Shown piece after piece: positions 8,378 through 17,529 of a stretch of 34,610 nucleotides of DNA. Source of the stretch: Rhodanobacter sp. (GTDB taxonomy: Bacteria > Pseudomonadota > Gammaproteobacteria > Xanthomonadales > Rhodanobacteraceae); assembly GCA_027307195.1 (NCBI GenBank), contig DAHUXL010000070.1, forward strand, positions 1 through 34,610, in the 5' to 3' direction. The notes under the pieces were generated by a model. That model saw only the letters and a list, made by a program, of their open reading frames with translations, was not told the DNA's origin and ran no database searches. Each line of letters begins with the position of its first letter. Position 1 is the first letter of the stretch. Position numbers and translations under genes: made by a program.

Positions 8378-11300
8378 ATGAGACTTCAAGACCACATCGA
8401 TTTCACCACACTGCAGTGGGTCAAGCCGGAGCTCGACGACACCTTGTCGATCGCCCGCGAGGCGCTGGAGTCCTACGTCGACAATCCGGGCAAGCGCGAT
8501 TTCATGCGCACCTGCGCGGATCATCTGCATCAGGTGCATGGCACCTTGAAGATGGTCGAACTGTATGGCGCGGCCATGGTGACCGCAGAGATGGAAGCGC
8601 TTGCCATCGCGCTGCTCGAAGATCACGTCACCTATCGTGAGGAAGCCTATGCCGCGCTGATGCGCGGCCTGATGCAGCTGCCCGATTACCTTGAGCGCCT
8701 GTCCAGCGGTCATCGCGATGTGCCGATTGTGCTGCTGCCGCTGCTCAATGACCTGCGTGCCAGTCGCGAGCAGGAGCCGCTGACCGAGTCGGCGATGTTC
8801 CATCCCAATCTCGATGCGTTCCTGCCGGAGCAGGCTCCGGCGGCGATGAGCGAGGCGTATGCCGAAGCGCATCGTGGCGAACTGGTGGACCTGCGACTGC
8901 GGTTCCAGCAGCAACTGCTGGGCTGGTTCCGCGGACAGAACGCGGCACAGCAATTGATCGGCATGCGCAAAACCTTGCTGGCGATTACCGCGCGCTGCCA
9001 TCACGTGCATGGCCGGCGTCTGTGGTGGATCGCTGCCGGGGTGCTGGAAGGTCTCGAGCAGGGTTCACTCAAGGCATATTCCGGCGAAATACGCCAGCTG
9101 ATCGGCAAGGTCGACCGCAATATCCGCCAGTTGATCGAGCAGGGTGAGGGCAGTCTGCGCGGTGGTGATGCGGACGATGTGGCCTGCAAGTTGCTGTTCA
9201 TCGTGGCCCAGGCCAAGCAGCGCAGTCCGCAGATGGAACTGCTGCGCACCACCTATGCACTGGACAGCCTGCTGCCTGATGCCGGCGAGCTGGAACATGC
9301 CCGCGGCTCGATGGCCGGACACAACCGCGCACTGCTTGATTCGGTATCGCGCGCGTTGAAGGACGATCTGTTGCGCGTCAAGGAAGCACTGGATCTGTTC
9401 CTGCGTCAGCAGGACGGCGATCCGGCACAACTGGCGGCTCAGGGTGAAGTGCTCGAGCGTGTCGGCGATACGCTGGGCATGCTCGCACTGGCTGTGCCGC
9501 GTCGGGTGGTCAGCGAACAGCGGCGGGTGCTCGACGAGATTGCCAATCGCATGCGTGCGGCCGATGAAGAGACCCTGCTTGATGTGGCCGGTGCGCTGCT
9601 GTACGTCGAAGCGTCGCTGGACGACCACATCGAGAGCCTCGGCTCCGAAGATGAGGCGGGCGCCGTCGCGGGCGACGCCATTCGCGGTTTGCCGCGCAGC
9701 GAGGCGCTGGGCGTCGTCACGACCCTGATGCAGGAAGCGATCGGCAATACCGGCAAGGTGAAGGACGCGATCGTTGCGTTCGTCGAGTCCGGCTGGGAAC
9801 ACGACCGTCTTGCCGGCGCGCCGCTGCTGATGGACGAAGTTGCCGGTGCCATGCGCATGCTGTCGTCGCCACGTCCGGCCGAACTGGCCCAGGGTGTGGG
9901 TCGTTTCATCGGTTATGAGCTGCTGGAAGATCGACGCGTGCCCAGCGGTACGCAGATGGATCATCTGGCCGATGCACTGGCGGCACTGGAGTATTACCTC
10001 GAAGCCGCGCGCGAACATCGCGGTGGTCTGGAACATATCCTCGACGTGGCCGAACACAGCCTTGGCCTGCTTGGCTACTGGCCGGTGCCATCCGCACGTG
10101 CGGCGTCGGGGACGGCTTTTGCTGCACTCGAAGCAGAGGCGGAGGCGGAAGTGCCTGCGGTTCACGGGTTCGAAAGCGAGCAACATCCGGAACTGTCCGA
10201 GTCCGTCAGCGTGTTGCCGGGCAGCGATCTGGGGCACCTGTTTGTGGGCGAGACCCAGGCGCATGTCGCACCCGTCCACGACCTGGATGGACTGCGTCTG
10301 GCGCAGACCGAAGCGACCGCGCCAGCGACGCTGGAAGGCCACGAAGCGGATCAGCAAGATGGTGACTGGCTCGAAATCGAGGAAGAGGTCTTCGAGCAGA
10401 TGCCGGTGCGTGACGCACGGGCTGCGAACACCAGCTTCAACATCAATGCCGAAGGTATCGACGACGATATCCGCGAGATCTTCCTGGAAGAGATGCAGGA
10501 GGAAATCGACAACCTGCGCACTGCAGAAAGGGTCTGGCTGGTCGATCCCACCCAGACCCCGTCACTGATCAGCATCCGCCGCTCGTTCCACACGCTGAAG
10601 GGTTCGGGGCGGCTGGTCGGTGCCGGCGTGCTGGGCGAGTTCGCGTGGAAAGTGGAGGACATGCTCAACCGCGTGCTCGACAACACGATCGAGCCGAACC
10701 AGAACGTGCAGGCGCTGGTGCGGCACGCGATCGATGCGTTGCCGCAACTGCTGGCGGCGCTCAAGGGCGAGGGTGCGCCGGACGCGCCGCTCAGCGCGAT
10801 CATGCATACCGCCGAGCAGCTGGCTGCCGGCAACCAGGTACGCCTGGAAGATCACGCACCAGCGGCCATGGAAACAGTTCGTCGCGTCGTGCGGCGCCGC
10901 GTGCCGCGAGTCGATGCCGCGGCCGAGGGTGTTCCGGAAGCCAGCGTGACCGATCCGCATACCGCCGCTGCCGGGCACGAGCCGGTTGAGGCCGAGCACG
11001 TCATCGCGATGCCGGTGATGCCGCCGGTGGATCCGGTCTTGCTGGAAATCCTGCGCAGTGAAGTGGCGCAGTATCTGCAGACCATCCGCGCCGCTATCCA
11101 GCGCAGCAAGAACGAATTGCCGATCGGTGAAGAATTGCTGCGCGCCGTGCACACGCTGCATGGTGCGATCGCGATGGTCGACATCCCGCTGTTGACACAG
11201 CTGTTGTCGCCACTGGAAGGCCTGTTCAAGCGTCTGCGCGCAGCCAACCTGCCGTTGTCGTCCGACGGCGTGAGTCTGCTTGGCCAGTCGGTCGACGTGG

Positions 11301-14300
11301 TCGATCACGTGATGGGTCAGTTCGACGTTGCCGAGCCGCAACTGCCCGACGTGGATGCGCTCACCGCCCAGATCATCGCCATGCGCGACCGCTACCCCGA
11401 GTCGCAGGTGGCGCATGTCGTATTCGAGCCGCACGCCGACGAGGCAGAACCGGCGGAAACAGCGGTTGCGGCCGACCATGCTGATGCTGATGAAACGGAC
11501 ATGGCGGCTTCGCTGGACGCCAGCCTGCTCAAGGCCACCGGCGCGCAGGTGGATGAAACGTCCGCCACAGCATCGTCCGAAGCCGAGCAGACGCAGGAAG
11601 TCCATCCGGACGATGCACATCACGCCGAGGTGGCAGCCGAACTGGTGGCTGCATTGGGTGCCTTTGAACCCGCGGAGGCCAGTGCGGCACGAGCAGCTGC
11701 CGAGCAAGCTGCAGCAGAGCAGGCTGCTGCCGAGAAACTCGCTGCCGAACAGATCGCAGCGGAACGAGCGGCCGCGGAGAAGTTGGTTGCCGAGCAGGCT
11801 GCAGCGGAACGGGCGGCTGCGGAGAAGTTGGCCGCCGAGCAGGCCGCGGCACAACAGGCGGCTGCGGAGAAACTCGCTGCCGAACAGGCCGCAGTGGAAC
11901 AAGAAGCCGCGGAGAAGCTGGCGGCCGAACAGGTCGCAGCAGAACAGGCCGCTGCTGAAAATCTGGCCGTCGAGCAGGCCGCTGCAGAGACGTTGGCTGC
12001 TGAGCAGGTCGCCACCGAGCACGCGGCTGTCAATGAAGAAGCGGATGATGTTGGCACGGAGGCGGTGCAGGAGCCGGCCTATGCCTTGGCCGGTTCCGGT
12101 CATATCGACGCCGATTTGCTGGAAGTCTTCATCGACGAGGCACGCGAGATTCTCGATCACGCCGATGGTGTGCTGGCGCAATGGCATGCCGAGCCGACAG
12201 AGCTGGCGCATGTAGCCGAGTTGCAGCGAGATCTGCATACGCTCAAGGGCGGTGCGCGGATTGCCGGCTTGATGCCGGTGGGCGATCTGTCTCACGCGAT
12301 CGAGACCCTGCTCGAAAAGCCGATCCGCGATGCGGCAAGGACCGGCACGCTGATCAGCGCGCTGGAGGCGAGTTTCGACCAGCTGCACTCACTGGTGCAG
12401 CAGATATCGCAGGGCCAGACGCCGGATTACCCACAGGCCACGATCGATCATCTGCTGGCGCTGGCCGGTGCAACGACCCTGGCCGACGACGGCATGCTGG
12501 CTGCGGTGGCCATGCCGACACCGGCGGCGCCCGTCGCCCCGGTGCGGGCTGCGCCGCGACCGGCGACCCCGGTGTCGTTCGACGCGCTCGATCTGCCCGA
12601 ACTGCTGCCGGAAATGGAAGAGGAGGTGCGCTCCTCGCAGGAGCAGATCCGCGTCCGCGCTGATCTGCTCGACAGTCTGGTCAACCATGCCGGCGAAGTC
12701 GCGATCTACCGTTCGCGACTGGAGCAGCAGGTTGCCGGCTACCGTTTCAACCTGGTGGAGCTCGAGCAGACCGTAGCGCGTCTGCGCAGCCAGTTGCGCA
12801 TGCTGGAGATCGAGACCGAAGCACAGATCATCGCGCGCTTCCAGCGTGAGCATCGCGAAGCGGGCCTGACCACGTTCGATCCGCTCGAGCTCGATCGTTA
12901 CTCGCAACTGCAGCAGTATTCGCGCGCACTGGCCGAGTCGGTATCCGATCTGGTATCCATCCAGAACATGCTGGACGAGCTGACCCGCCAGGCCGAGACG
13001 CTGCTAATCCAGCAGTCGCGGGTCAGTACCGAGCTGCAGGATGGTCTGCTGCGCACGCGCATGCTGCCATTCGACACAATGGTGCCGAACCTGCGTCGTA
13101 CCCTGCGCCAGGCGGCACAGGAGCAGAGCAAGAACGCCCAGCTCTACGTGGATGGTGCCCACGGCGAAATGGACCGCAACCTGCTCGACCGCATCAAGGC
13201 ACCGTTCGAGCACATGCTGCGCAACGCGATCGCACACGGTATCGAAACTCCGGCGGAACGCCGCAAGGCCGGCAAGCCGGCTGAGGGCTCGGTACACATC
13301 CAGGTCGCGCGCGAAGCCACCGAGGTGGTGATCCGAGTCAGCGACGACGGCCGCGGCCTGAACCGGGAGGCGATCCGCAAGCGCGGCATCGAGCGTGGTC
13401 TGCTGCGTGCCGAGACCAAGCCGACCGACAACCAGTTGCTCTCGCTGATTACCCAGCCAGGCTTCTCCACCGCCAGCAAGGTCACCCAGCTGGCCGGTCG
13501 CGGCGTCGGCATGGACGTGGTGGCGAACGAGATCAAGCAGCTCGGCGGTTCGCTGTCGATCGATTCGGAGGAGGGCAAGGGCACCACCTTCGTGCTGCGT
13601 CTGCCATTCACACTGGCGGTCACCCAGGCGATCCTGGTGCGTATCGGCGAGGCGACGTTTGCTATCCCGATGACCTCGGTGCAAGGCGTGGCGCGCGTCA
13701 ATCCCGATGAACTGACCGCCCTGCTGGCCGGGGACGAGCCCTCATTCCGGTATGGCAACGAGGACTATGGTATCCACGACCTGGCCGAATTGCTCGGCCT
13801 ACCGCCCGGCCTGCCGGCCGAAGGCGAGCAGCAGCCGCTGCTGCTGACCCGCGCTGGCGATCTGCGTGCGGCGATCCGCATCGATGCGGTGCTCGGCTCG
13901 CGCGAGATCGTGGTCAAGTCGGTCGGCCCGCAGATCAGCTCGGTGCCCGGCCTGCTCGGTGCGACGATCATGGGCGACGGTTCGGTGCTGATCATTCTTG
14001 ATCTGGCGCCGCTGGTCCGCCACGGCATCATCCGTCGCGATCAGCGTCTGGCCGAAGGTCTCAGTGCGATACAGGCACCGGTCATCGAGGAAGTGCAGAT
14101 ACGGCCGCTGGTGATGGTGGTGGATGACTCGATCACCATGCGCAAGGTCACCAGCCGCGTGCTGGAGCGTCATGAATACGAGGTCAGCACGGCGAAGGAC
14201 GGTGTCGATGCGCTCGAGAAACTGCATGAGCGCGTGCCGGACCTGATGTTGCTAGATATCGAGATGCCGCGCATGGATGGCTATGAACTGGCCACCCACA

Positions 14301-14491
14301 TGAAGGCCGATCCGCGCCTGCGCGATGTACCGATCATCATGATCACCTCGCGCAGCGGCGACAAACATCGCCAGCGCGCGTTCGACATCGGTGTGGATCG
14401 CTATCTCGGCAAGCCGTATCAGGAAGCCGAGCTGCTGGTGCAGATCAGCGAGGTGCTGGAACAGCGTGCGGTGGAGCCGATTCATGACTGA
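8378..14491 (+). CDS. chpA: Pil-Chp hybrid histidine kinase ChpA (PilL)
   Basis: ChpA is the CheA-type kinase at the centre of the Pil-Chp array, passing phosphate to PilG and PilH. The 2037-residue protein contains, in order: a FimL-like N-terminal region (about 1-560) with an HPt-like VHGTLKM at H54; HPt domains with H738 (FHTLKGSGR), H925 (VHTLHGA) and H1287 (LHTLKGGAR); an Ala/Glu/Gln tandem-repeat linker (about 1105-1217) before the last of these; a CheA dimerisation region from about 1405; a HATPase domain (N-box LRNAIAHGIE near 1613, DDGRG, and GRGVGMDV near 1707); a CheW-like domain (about 1745-1885); and a receiver domain from about 1908 with phosphoacceptor D1960 (LLDIEMPRMDG). It has fewer HPt modules than P. 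aeruginosa ChpA. The H925 motif has His where the conserved Lys is expected. Confidence 0.95.
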   Translation: MRLQDHIDFTTLQWVKPELDDTLSIAREALESYVDNPGKRDFMRTCADHLHQVHGTLKMVELYGAAMVTAEMEALAIALLEDHVTYREEAYAALMRGLMQLPDYLERLSSGHRDVPIVLLPLLNDLRASREQEPLTESAMFHPNLDAFLPEQAPAAMSEAYAEAHRGELVDLRLRFQQQLLGWFRGQNAAQQLIGMRKTLLAITARCHHVHGRRLWWIAAGVLEGLEQGSLKAYSGEIRQLIGKVDRNIRQLIEQGEGSLRGGDADDVACKLLFIVAQAKQRSPQMELLRTTYALDSLLPDAGELEHARGSMAGHNRALLDSVSRALKDDLLRVKEALDLFLRQQDGDPAQLAAQGEVLERVGDTLGMLALAVPRRVVSEQRRVLDEIANRMRAADEETLLDVAGALLYVEASLDDHIESLGSEDEAGAVAGDAIRGLPRSEALGVVTTLMQEAIGNTGKVKDAIVAFVESGWEHDRLAGAPLLMDEVAGAMRMLSSPRPAELAQGVGRFIGYELLEDRRVPSGTQMDHLADALAALEYYLEAAREHRGGLEHILDVAEHSLGLLGYWPVPSARAASGTAFAALEAEAEAEVPAVHGFESEQHPELSESVSVLPGSDLGHLFVGETQAHVAPVHDLDGLRLAQTEATAPATLEGHEADQQDGDWLEIEEEVFEQMPVRDARAANTSFNINAEGIDDDIREIFLEEMQEEIDNLRTAERVWLVDPTQTPSLISIRRSFHTLKGSGRLVGAGVLGEFAWKVEDMLNRVLDNTIEPNQNVQALVRHAIDALPQLLAALKGEGAPDAPLSAIMHTAEQLAAGNQVRLEDHAPAAMETVRRVVRRRVPRVDAAAEGVPEASVTDPHTAAAGHEPVEAEHVIAMPVMPPVDPVLLEILRSEVAQYLQTIRAAIQRSKNELPIGEELLRAVHTLHGAIAMVDIPLLTQLLSPLEGLFKRLRAANLPLSSDGVSLLGQSVDVVDHVMGQFDVAEPQLPDVDALTAQIIAMRDRYPESQVAHVVFEPHADEAEPAETAVAADHADADETDMAASLDASLLKATGAQVDETSATASSEAEQTQEVHPDDAHHAEVAAELVAALGAFEPAEASAARAAAEQAAAEQAAAEKLAAEQIAAERAAAEKLVAEQAAAERAAAEKLAAEQAAAQQAAAEKLAAEQAAVEQEAAEKLAAEQVAAEQAAAENLAVEQAAAETLAAEQVATEHAAVNEEADDVGTEAVQEPAYALAGSGHIDADLLEVFIDEAREILDHADGVLAQWHAEPTELAHVAELQRDLHTLKGGARIAGLMPVGDLSHAIETLLEKPIRDAARTGTLISALEASFDQLHSLVQQISQGQTPDYPQATIDHLLALAGATTLADDGMLAAVAMPTPAAPVAPVRAAPRPATPVSFDALDLPELLPEMEEEVRSSQEQIRVRADLLDSLVNHAGEVAIYRSRLEQQVAGYRFNLVELEQTVARLRSQLRMLEIETEAQIIARFQREHREAGLTTFDPLELDRYSQLQQYSRALAESVSDLVSIQNMLDELTRQAETLLIQQSRVSTELQDGLLRTRMLPFDTMVPNLRRTLRQAAQEQSKNAQLYVDGAHGEMDRNLLDRIKAPFEHMLRNAIAHGIETPAERRKAGKPAEGSVHIQVAREATEVVIRVSDDGRGLNREAIRKRGIERGLLRAETKPTDNQLLSLITQPGFSTASKVTQLAGRGVGMDVVANEIKQLGGSLSIDSEEGKGTTFVLRLPFTLAVTQAILVRIGEATFAIPMTSVQGVARVNPDELTALLAGDEPSFRYGNEDYGIHDLAELLGLPPGLPAEGEQQPLLLTRAGDLRAAIRIDAVLGSREIVVKSVGPQISSVPGLLGATIMGDGSVLIILDLAPLVRHGIIRRDQRLAEGLSAIQAPVIEEVQIRPLVMVVDDSITMRKVTSRVLERHEYEVSTAKDGVDALEKLHERVPDLMLLDIEMPRMDGYELATHMKADPRLRDVPIIMITSRSGDKHRQRAFDIGVDRYLGKPYQEAELLVQISEVLEQRAVEPIHD
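11723..11947 (+). repeat. 45-bp tandem repeat inside chpA
   Basis: Five consecutive 45-bp units encode near-identical 15-residue blocks of the form AAAEKLAAEQxAAEQ or xAAER (residues 1116-1190 of ChpA). Degenerate pentapeptide copies (AAAEQ, LAVEQ, LAAEQ) extend this on both sides from about 11690 to 12030. The product is predicted to be a long alpha-helical or coiled-coil spacer between the second and third HPt domains. Confidence 0.85.
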
Positions 14492-16217
14492 TACGGCCCC
14501 GGCGGTTGCCTTGCTGTTCGACGACACCGAGCTGGGCGGTCAATTGCGCGAGGCGTTGCATGAGCGCGGCGCGCGGATCGTGCACGAAGGCGGCGTATCC
14601 AGCCTCAGCCGTGAATTGCTGCAGCAGGTAGGCGCCGATGTGCTGGTGGTCAACCTGGACGACAGCGCGGACGATGCGCTCGATCAGCTGTACGAAGTGA
14701 TCGACGGCAATCGGCCGCGGGTGGTTTTCAACGACGCACATGCCAGTCGTGCACTGATGGGCTGGGATCGCGCCCGCTGGGCGCGGCATCTGGCGGTCAA
14801 GGTACTGGCGGCGGGCGATGTCGATCCGCCGCGCCCCGAGGATGCTCGCGGCGTCGAGACGCCAGCGCCAGCCTTGGTGGAGACTGCGACGGTTGAAGCG
14901 CCGGCGGCGCTGATCGAGGCCGCGGTACCGATCGCTGCGCCAGTCGAGCCGGGTGCGGAATCGACGACGCTGGAAATGGCTCCGACGCCGGATGCGGAAC
15001 TGGAACCCGACTTCCTGGTGCACGACGATCCGGATCAGCACGAACAGATTGCCGCTGCGGAGTCGGAGAATCTGGCCGTGGAACTGGAAGCGTTGCTGGC
15101 CTCCGGCGAGCTGCCACCCGACGAGGACGAATCCGGTCCCGGTCTGCGCTATTTCGATGACGAGGAACTGCCACCGTTGCATGACGGCAATTTCGGCGAG
15201 CCGGCTGCCGTTGCTTCGCTTGAGTCGTCGCGTGCTGGAACCCATGCAGCCGGCGCCCATGCCAGCGAAACCTTGTCCGGCGTGACGCCCCCTGCATTCC
15301 GGACCGATCATCTGCAATTGTCGTCGCTGACTGATCCATCGGCCGCCACCATCCCTGCGGCGGCAGCCGAGCCAGTTCTGACGGATACCATCCCGACCGT
15401 ACGCGCACCCTCTGCCTGGGCTCTTCTGGACGATGACGCGGTGCTGGCCGCACCTGCGCCCGCCGAAAAGCCCGATGCCGCCGCGTTCGGCATCGAGAAG
15501 TTGAGTGCGGCCGATTTCCTCGCGCCGGATGTCGAGCCGGTTGCGCACGACATGGAGGCGGTGATGAGCCTCGAACTGGTGTCGATGGAGGAGGCGATCG
15601 CGCCGCAGGCGTACGTGCACGACCACGAGATGATGCTGGACGAGCTCGGCTCGGCATTGAGTCGGGTCGTGTTGCTGGGTGCAGCTGTCAGTGGCATCGA
15701 CTCGGTCTGTACTTTCCTGGCGGCGTTGCCGGTTCGCACCCGGCTGACCTTTCTGCATACCCAGCATCTGGGTGACCAGTCGGATCTGGCGCTGGTGGAA
15801 AAGCTTGCGGCGCACTGCGCATTGCCAGTAAGGCTGGCTGTTCAGGGCAGTCGCGCCAGCGTTGGCGAAGTGCTTGTCGTACCGGCCGGGCAGCAGGTCA
15901 GACTGCGTCGCGACGGCAGCATCGACCTGCAGGCGATGGCTCCGGATGCCGCACTGGATCCGTCGATCGACGCCAGCCTGACCATGGCCGCCAACGCCTT
16001 CGGTCGCGATGCGCTGGCGATCGTCTTCGCCGGCCGCGGCAACGATGCCGTCGCCGGTGCGCAGGCGATCCATGATCGCGGCGGGCAGGTTTGGGTAGAG
16101 TCGTCGTCCGGCGAACATTTTGCCGACATGGTCAGCGGAATATTCGCCGAACGACTGGTCAGTTTTTCCGGTACGCCGCCCGAACTGGCGGCGCACCTGA
16201 TCGAGGTGTTTTCATGA
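14484..16217 (+). CDS. CheB-like chemotaxis protein (ChpB-like), catalytic Ser replaced
   Basis: The 577-residue product follows chpA with an 8-nt overlap, the place of chpB in Pseudomonas. Residues 1-115 look like a degenerate receiver domain (VALLFDDTELGGQLREAL, VLVVNLDDS). A long acidic Ala/Glu/Pro linker follows. Residues about 386-577 align with the CheB methylesterase domain: LLGAAVSGIDSV matches the active-site GASTGG region, TQH carries H428 and GRGNDAVAG carries D521. The catalytic serine position is alanine (A401), with a serine two residues later (S403). CheB enzymes remove methyl groups from receptors; this one may be inactive or altered. The start ATG at 14484 gives MTDTAPAVALLFDD; the open frame upstream overlaps chpA and is not real. 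Confidence 0.82.
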   Translation: MTDTAPAVALLFDDTELGGQLREALHERGARIVHEGGVSSLSRELLQQVGADVLVVNLDDSADDALDQLYEVIDGNRPRVVFNDAHASRALMGWDRARWARHLAVKVLAAGDVDPPRPEDARGVETPAPALVETATVEAPAALIEAAVPIAAPVEPGAESTTLEMAPTPDAELEPDFLVHDDPDQHEQIAAAESENLAVELEALLASGELPPDEDESGPGLRYFDDEELPPLHDGNFGEPAAVASLESSRAGTHAAGAHASETLSGVTPPAFRTDHLQLSSLTDPSAATIPAAAAEPVLTDTIPTVRAPSAWALLDDDAVLAAPAPAEKPDAAAFGIEKLSAADFLAPDVEPVAHDMEAVMSLELVSMEEAIAPQAYVHDHEMMLDELGSALSRVVLLGAAVSGIDSVCTFLAALPVRTRLTFLHTQHLGDQSDLALVEKLAAHCALPVRLAVQGSRASVGEVLVVPAGQQVRLRRDGSIDLQAMAPDAALDPSIDASLTMAANAFGRDALAIVFAGRGNDAVAGAQAIHDRGGQVWVESSSGEHFADMVSGIFAERLVSFSGTPPELAAHLIEVFS

Positions 16218-16741
16218 GTGATCCGCTGCCGCGTGAAATCCGCTGCGTCCTGGTGCCGGTAGGCAACCTGCGTCTGCTGTTGCCCAATGCCACCATCGCC
16301 GAAGTGGTCACCCAGAGCAAACCCGAGCCGGTGGCCGATGCGCCGGAATGGCTGCTGGGCCGTATCGCCTGGCGTGGCTGGCGCGTGCCGCTGGTGTCGT
16401 TCACGAAACTGGCCGGTACCGAGGAAGGCGATGCCGAGTTGAGTGTGCGTGTCGCGGTGCTCAAGGCGCTCGGTGGCAATCCGAAACTGCCGTTCATCGC
16501 CGTGCTGACCCAGGGTTTTCCGCGGCTGACCACGTTGAATGCCGAGCTGATCATTCCCACTCATGACGGCACGGCGTTGCCGCCGGGCGTGCGTGCCCAT
16601 GTGCTGGTGCGCGATGACGTGGCGATGATTCCCGACCTGGAATGGATCGAGACCGAATTGCTGGATCTGCTCGATGCCGCCGAGCTGGCCGGCGCGACGG
16701 AATCTGCCGAGTTGTCCGAACCGTCCGACGCGGAAGACTGA
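16214..16741 (+). CDS. CheW-like protein (ChpC-like)
   Basis: The 175-residue product is a CheW-domain protein ending the pil-chp cluster, at the place of ChpC in Pseudomonas. Recognisable parts are VPVGNLRLLLPNATIAEV, then PEWLLGRIAWRGWRVPLVSF, and a later LVRDDVAMIPDLEWIE segment. CheW-type proteins couple receptors to the kinase; a second coupler beside PilI suggests either an extra receptor input or array scaffolding. The ATG overlaps the upstream stop (ATGA), so it is coupled to the CheB-like gene. The acidic C-terminal tail (about 20 residues) is unlike CheW itself. Confidence 0.85.
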   Translation: MSDPLPREIRCVLVPVGNLRLLLPNATIAEVVTQSKPEPVADAPEWLLGRIAWRGWRVPLVSFTKLAGTEEGDAELSVRVAVLKALGGNPKLPFIAVLTQGFPRLTTLNAELIIPTHDGTALPPGVRAHVLVRDDVAMIPDLEWIETELLDLLDAAELAGATESAELSEPSDAED

Positions 16742-16747
16742 CGCGAG

Positions 16748-16784
16748 CCATGCACGGCGACGGCCTAGCCGTCGCCGTGCATGG
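16748..16784. terminator. Perfect 17-bp hairpin between chpC-like gene and rsmE
   Basis: Arms CCATGCACGGCGACGGC (16748-16764) and GCCGTCGCCGTGCATGG (16768-16784) are perfect complements around a 3-nt loop. On the minus strand the loop is the TAG stop codon of rsmE, so the last rsmE codons form one arm. There is no U-tract. Its place between convergent genes suggests a bidirectional terminator or mRNA 3'-end protector. Confidence 0.6.
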
Positions 16785-17499
16785 CCTGCAGTGCCGCCAG
16801 CGCCGCCAATCCGGCCGTTTCAGTGCGCAGGATGCGCGGCCCCAGCCGTAGTCCATCGAAGCCGGCGGTAGTCAGTGCGTGGATATCGCGCTCGCCAAGT
16901 CCGCCTTCCGGACCAACCACCAGCACGCCACCAGCTGCAGTGAAGCGCAGCTCACGAGATGCGCGCATGGCTTCCGGCAACAACGCCAGCCGCAACGCAC
17001 CATCATCGACCAGACTGTCCAGCCATGCCGACAGCGGCAACGCCGCGGTGATCTCGGGTACGCGTGCCCGACCGCTCTGCTCGCATGCGCTGGCCGCCAC
17101 TGCACGCCAATGCGCCAGCCGCTTCTCGGCACGCGCAGCGTCCAATTTCACCTCCGAGCGTTCGGTCAGCAGCGGCACGATGCGCATGACGCCCAGCTCG
17201 GTCGCCTTCTGCACGATCAGGTCCATCTTCTCGCCGCGCGCCACACCTTGGGCCAGGGTCAGTGACAATGGTGATTCGTTGTGCAGCTCCTGTCTCGCGT
17301 CGATCCGTACCGTGACCTCGCGCTTGCCCACAACGAGGATGCTGGCCGGGTAATCGTTGCCGTCGCCGTTGAACAGTGTCAGCGGATCGCCTGCCACCAG
17401 TCGCAGCACACGGGCAACGTGCTCGCCGGCTTGCACCGGCAGCGACAGTTCGGTGCCCGGCGTGAGTGGCAGATCGGCGTGGATACGAATGGTGCGCAT
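16765..17499 (-). CDS. rsmE: 16S rRNA (uracil(1498)-N(3))-methyltransferase
   Basis: RsmE methylates N3 of U1498 in 16S rRNA using S-adenosylmethionine. The 244-residue protein has an N-terminal PUA-like region (MRTIRIHADL, GEHVARVLRL) and a C-terminal SPOUT knot domain. The diagnostic SAM-binding knot is near the end: VVGPEGGLGERD followed by LRLGPRILRTETAGLAAL. The middle segment QKATELGVMRIVPLLTERSEV is also typical of the family. It lies 30 nt downstream of bioA on the same strand. The stop codon lies in the loop of a 17-bp hairpin. Confidence 0.96.
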   Translation of the reverse strand: MRTIRIHADLPLTPGTELSLPVQAGEHVARVLRLVAGDPLTLFNGDGNDYPASILVVGKREVTVRIDARQELHNESPLSLTLAQGVARGEKMDLIVQKATELGVMRIVPLLTERSEVKLDAARAEKRLAHWRAVAASACEQSGRARVPEITAALPLSAWLDSLVDDGALRLALLPEAMRASRELRFTAAGGVLVVGPEGGLGERDIHALTTAGFDGLRLGPRILRTETAGLAALAALQAMHGDG

Positions 17500-17529
17500 G
17501 AGGGTCGTGTTCCGCAGTGTCGGGGGAGG

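Noticed and set aside
11690-12030. Regular repeats considered as a CRISPR array
   Set aside because: The repeats are contiguous, in frame and coding for Ala/Glu-rich helix; there are no unique spacers and no cas genes.
10562-12388. Long open frame (608 codons) on the minus strand inside chpA
   Set aside because: It is antisense to strong chpA domains, has no recognisable family, and long antisense frames are expected in GC-rich DNA.
14445-16196. 583-codon minus-strand frame opposite the CheB-like gene
   Set aside because: It is an antisense shadow rich in Arg, Gln and His with no domain, opposite a gene that fits the operon.
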